A stretch of DNA of 8,425 nt from Lutibacter sp. UBA4458 (GTDB taxonomy: Bacteria > Bacteroidota > Bacteroidia > Flavobacteriales > Flavobacteriaceae), in assembly GCA_002390165.1 (NCBI GenBank), contig DGOU01000094.1:10336-18760 (forward strand), written 5' to 3'. Both the position numbers and the translations under genes were made by a program. The notes beneath the pieces were generated by a model. The model was not told the origin of the DNA and did not search any database. It saw only the letters and a list, made by a program, of their open reading frames with translations. Of the stretch, positions 6,220-8,425 are shown in pieces; position 1 is the stretch's first letter, and every line of letters begins with the position of its first letter.

Positions 6220-7074
6220 ATGCGATTGCAAGATTATGCTCCAAAAATATTTTATAATTATATTCCTTCTAATGCTGGTATAAAAAAAGCAATTAAGCGA
6301 GGTCAAATATTAGTAAATGGCGATAAGGGACAAACCGCAACTTGGATTAACTTCGGGCAAAAATTAGAATTACTAGAAAACCCTTTAACTATTCCTAAAA
6401 TATATGAATGCAAATTACCTATTATTTTTGAAGATGATTATATGGCAGTAATAAACAAACCTGCCGGACTAACAGTTAGCGGAAATCAATTTAAAACGGT
6501 GGTAAATGCATTACCTTTTAATGTAACTAAAAGTTCTCAACTTGATGCTTTACTTTACCCAACTCCCGTTCATAGAATTGATAATCAAACCTCAGGAATT
6601 TTAGTTATTGCCAAAACAAAAACTGCTCAAATAGCTTTGGGCAAACAATTTGAGAACCATACTATTCAAAAAAAATATTGTACAATTTCTATTGGAAAAG
6701 TACACACAAATCAAAAAATAGATTTAAAGGTTGACAATAAACCAGCAGAAACAACTTTTGAAATTATTAAGATAGTAAAATCCTTAAAATTTAAAGATTT
6801 AAGCTGTTTAAAAGTTGCTCCAAAAACAGGAAGAACCCATCAAATTCGTATTCATTTAGCAAATATTGGTCATCCAATTTTAGGCGATAAAATTTATGGT
6901 AATCCTAAAAATAATCATAATGGTAAAGGATTATTTTTATGTGCTTCCGAAATTCAATTCTTACATCCAAAAACTTTTAAAGTCATGCATTTAAAAATTG
7001 ATATTCCTCACAAATTTAAATCTATGTTGGTTCGTGAAAGACGGCGATGGAATACTTATAATTTAACTAAATAA
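6220..7074 (+). CDS. RluA-family RNA pseudouridine synthase (probable N-terminal extension to about 6175)
   Basis: 284 residues from the first ATG. It isomerises specific uridines in rRNA or tRNA to pseudouridine in the cytosol; the target site cannot be inferred. Residues about 1-53 form an S4-like RNA-binding region (GIKKAIKRGQILVNG). The catalytic domain follows: EDDYMAVINKPAGLTVSG, then HRIDNQTSGILVIAK at 118-132 with nucleophile Asp121, and TGRTHQIRIHLANIGHPILG from 203, the typical RluA motif III with its conserved Arg. The frame stays open upstream to 6163, and codons 6175-6219 read IKTIHSHIVPKGIKN, which matches the N-terminal strand of flavobacterial relatives as I recall them (H-x-VP...RLQ-x-Y). 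No ATG, GTG or TTG is available there, so the real start may be ATT at 6175, or the ATG was lost. The 3' end overlaps the convergent nuclease gene by 12 nt. Confidence 0.93.
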   Translation: MRLQDYAPKIFYNYIPSNAGIKKAIKRGQILVNGDKGQTATWINFGQKLELLENPLTIPKIYECKLPIIFEDDYMAVINKPAGLTVSGNQFKTVVNALPFNVTKSSQLDALLYPTPVHRIDNQTSGILVIAKTKTAQIALGKQFENHTIQKKYCTISIGKVHTNQKIDLKVDNKPAETTFEIIKIVKSLKFKDLSCLKVAPKTGRTHQIRIHLANIGHPILGDKIYGNPKNNHNGKGLFLCASEIQFLHPKTFKVMHLKIDIPHKFKSMLVRERRRWNTYNLTK

Positions 7075-7851
7075 ATCATTTAAAACTTTAGCTAAACGAA
7101 TACCTCCTTTTTGCAACTGAGAACGTACTAATCCAAAATTATCGTACATATATCTATACCTTAAGTTTTCGCCTGTTTTTGCTGTACCATATACTTTTAT
7201 TGCGAACTGATGCGTGTCATTAATCCAATCTACAACGGTTCCTTGCTGAATAAATTTAACTTGTTGCTTAGTAAGCTCATCTGCATTACTAGCCATTTCG
7301 GAAAAGGACATTTTATAAAAATCTATCATTTTTGCATCCCAAACAGCATGTAAATTTGTTCCTTGTCCAAACCATTGTACCTGAATAGTATTACCTCCTT
7401 TATCTCCTTTTCTGCCAACATGCATTGGTTGATGCATATCTCCTATTAAATGCACTAGCAACTTTAAATAAAATGCTTTTTCTTCTTTAGCACTATTTTT
7501 ATTGCTTATTACTTCTTTACATTTTGCAATACCAGTAACTAAATCTCCTTTTGGGTTTTTTTCAGAATTCTGATAATCCACATCAAAAGGCATATTTACA
7601 TAATGCCAAGTATAATATTTACTATATTTTCTGTCCGATTTTATATCATCTGCAAAATTTGCCACTTCCGCTAAACTTTGTCCATCTAATATTTCTGCTA
7701 TTTTTCGCTTTGTTTTATTTTTTAAATATTGATTAGCAATTTGACCAACAGTTCTATGTCCCGTTTTTCCCCAATCTATATTTTCTGCATGTACTAAAGA
7801 ATAAGACATTAAAAAAACACCTAAAACAACTATTATTTTTATGGATTTCAT
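7063..7851 (-). CDS. Secreted S1/P1-type zinc nuclease
   Basis: 262 residues, the normal size for bacterial S1/P1 nucleases. These are tri-zinc phosphodiesterases that cut single-stranded DNA and RNA to 5'-nucleotides and may remove 3'-phosphates. Residues 1-22 form a signal peptide (cleavage likely after VHA), so the enzyme is periplasmic or secreted. All nine zinc ligands of P1 nuclease can be placed with matching spacing: Trp27 and His32 (WGKTGH), Asp68 (NFADD), His83 (TWHYVN), His134, Asp138 and His144 (HLIGDMHQPMH), and His168 and Asp172 (NLHAVWD). The GGNTIQVQWFG strand between them is also typical. Likely roles are phosphate or nucleotide scavenging from extracellular nucleic acids. 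There is no T9SS sorting domain. It is divergent from the SPFH gene and convergent with, and overlapping, the pseudouridine synthase gene; no terminator is visible at its 3' end. Confidence 0.96.
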   Translation of the reverse strand: MKSIKIIVVLGVFLMSYSLVHAENIDWGKTGHRTVGQIANQYLKNKTKRKIAEILDGQSLAEVANFADDIKSDRKYSKYYTWHYVNMPFDVDYQNSEKNPKGDLVTGIAKCKEVISNKNSAKEEKAFYLKLLVHLIGDMHQPMHVGRKGDKGGNTIQVQWFGQGTNLHAVWDAKMIDFYKMSFSEMASNADELTKQQVKFIQQGTVVDWINDTHQFAIKVYGTAKTGENLRYRYMYDNFGLVRSQLQKGGIRLAKVLNDLFS

Positions 7852-7867
7852 TTTTTAAAATTTTAAA

Positions 7868-7875
7868 CAAAGTTA
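7868..7875 (-). promoter_or_regulatory. Candidate -7 box for the S1/P1 nuclease gene
   Basis: On the minus strand, 7875-7868 reads TAACTTTG, an exact match to the Bacteroidota -7 consensus TAnnTTTG. It lies 16 nt upstream of the nuclease ATG (7851-7849), implying a very short leader of about 10 nt. No TTTG -33 element is found 19-22 nt further upstream, so the call rests on the -7 box alone. Confidence 0.4.
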
Positions 7876-7895
7876 CTAAGATAATTTGTTATTTT

Positions 7896-7951
7896 TTTGA
7901 TAATAATTAAATTATTTTTTATATCTTTATGATATCATTTTAATATCATTT
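7896..7951 (+). promoter_or_regulatory. Candidate promoter and operator-like repeats before the SPFH gene
   Basis: TTTG at 7896-7899 and TATCTTTA at 7922-7929 (seven of eight to TAnnTTTG) are separated by 22 nt, near the usual Bacteroidota spacing. Immediately downstream lies the perfect palindrome ATGATATCAT (7929-7938), and ATATCATTT occurs directly repeated at 7932-7940 and 7943-7951, an 11-nt period of about one helical turn. The predicted transcription start would fall inside the repeats, with a leader of about 30 nt to the ATG at 7965. Confidence 0.4.
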
Positions 7952-7964
7952 AAAAATTATAATT

Positions 7965-8425
7965 ATGACACAAGAAAAAATAATAAAAGTATCGAATGGC
8001 TATTTTATGTTATTCGTAATAATTCTCCTTATTGCAGGAGGAATTTATAGTTTAGTTAATTCATCTATGTGGGTTTTAGCTTTTGTATTCTTATTTATAC
8101 TAACAATTCCTGGCTTCTTTTTAGTAAATCCAAATACTTCAAAAGTTGTTTTACTTTTTGGAAAATATATTGGTACCGTTAAAGAAAACGGATTTTATTG
8201 GGCAAATCCATTTTATAGAAAAAGAGGAATTTCATTAAGAGCAAGCAACTTTGATAGCGAACGAGTAAAAGTAAATGATAAATTAGGAAACCCAATAATG
8301 ATTAGTACCATTTTGGTTTGGAAAGTTAATGACACTTTTAAAGCGGCATTTGATGTAGATAATTACGAAAATTTTGTTCGTGTACAATCAGACGCTGCGG
8401 TACGTAAATTAGCAAGTTTATATCC
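7965..8425 (+). CDS. SPFH/Band 7 domain membrane protein, N-terminal part cut by window edge
   Basis: The open frame runs from ATG 7965 to the window end, 153 codons plus two bases with no stop. After a short basic N-terminus (MTQEKIIKVSNGY) there are two hydrophobic segments at about 14-31 and 35-54, consistent with a membrane hairpin. The start of an SPFH domain follows: NPNTSKVVLLFGKYIGTVKE, GFYWANPFYRKRGISLRASN, then ERVKVNDKLGNPIMISTILV. Such stomatin/prohibitin/flotillin relatives form large membrane-bound oligomers that organise lipid domains or regulate proteases; the particular role here is unknown. The match to the double-hairpin SPFH group common in Bacteroidota is good. The upstream neighbour is divergent, so this gene begins a new transcription unit that continues beyond the window. 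Confidence 0.93.
   Translation, partial: MTQEKIIKVSNGYFMLFVIILLIAGGIYSLVNSSMWVLAFVFLFILTIPGFFLVNPNTSKVVLLFGKYIGTVKENGFYWANPFYRKRGISLRASNFDSERVKVNDKLGNPIMISTILVWKVNDTFKAAFDVDNYENFVRVQSDAAVRKLASLY

Noticed and set aside
7551..7736. 61-residue plus-strand open frame
   Set aside because: Antisense to the S1/P1 nuclease coding region containing zinc ligands; no independent evidence.
2410..8425. A coordinated novel system (defence island, secretion locus or biosynthetic cluster)
   Set aside because: Genes from the T9SS cargo to the SPFH protein are in separate, differently oriented units with unrelated housekeeping or envelope roles. The nuclease is an ordinary secreted S1/P1 enzyme, not a defence effector, and no partner genes are seen.

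Overview
The window looks like a chromosomal segment of a member of the Flavobacteriaceae (phylum Bacteroidota), probably marine or host-associated. The evidence is very AT-rich DNA with A-rich rather than Shine-Dalgarno-like leaders, a type IX secretion (T9SS) C-terminal sorting domain, a Bacteroidota-style HtpG with a Gly/Met-rich insert, and promoter-like elements resembling the Bacteroidota TAnnTTTG -7 box. I see no tRNA, rRNA, CRISPR array, transposase or phage gene. Genus cannot be fixed from the sequence alone.

Layout, left to right. A leftward nitroreductase-family gene runs off the left edge (only its N-terminal 63 codons are present) and is divergent from htpG (Hsp90 chaperone, complete, rightward). 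htpG ends in a 17-bp direct repeat followed by a perfect 13-bp-stem terminator with a GAAA loop. Next is a large secreted multidomain protein (signal peptide, right-handed beta-helix, Fn3-like module, LamG/concanavalin-like module, T9SS type A sorting domain), closed by its own hairpin terminator. A two-gene rightward unit follows: a secreted Asn-rich protein of unknown function, and only 3 nt later a NUDIX hydrolase. A 181-nt gap then precedes an RluA-family pseudouridine synthase, whose true N-terminus probably lies upstream of the first ATG. It converges on, and overlaps by 12 nt, a leftward S1/P1-type zinc nuclease. Finally, divergent from the nuclease, an SPFH/Band 7 membrane protein starts and runs off the right edge.

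The genes are mostly independent housekeeping or envelope functions: protein folding, RNA modification, nucleotide-metabolite hydrolysis, extracellular nucleic-acid degradation, surface adhesion or glycan contact, and membrane organisation. Terminators after htpG and the T9SS protein, and divergent or convergent gene orientation elsewhere, suggest about six transcription units. I found no convincing multi-gene novel defence or metabolic system. The observations most worth following are the likely non-AUG (or mutated) start of the pseudouridine synthase, the conserved secreted family of unknown function coupled to the NUDIX gene, the exact repeat fused to the htpG stop codon, and the structured divergent promoter region before the SPFH gene.
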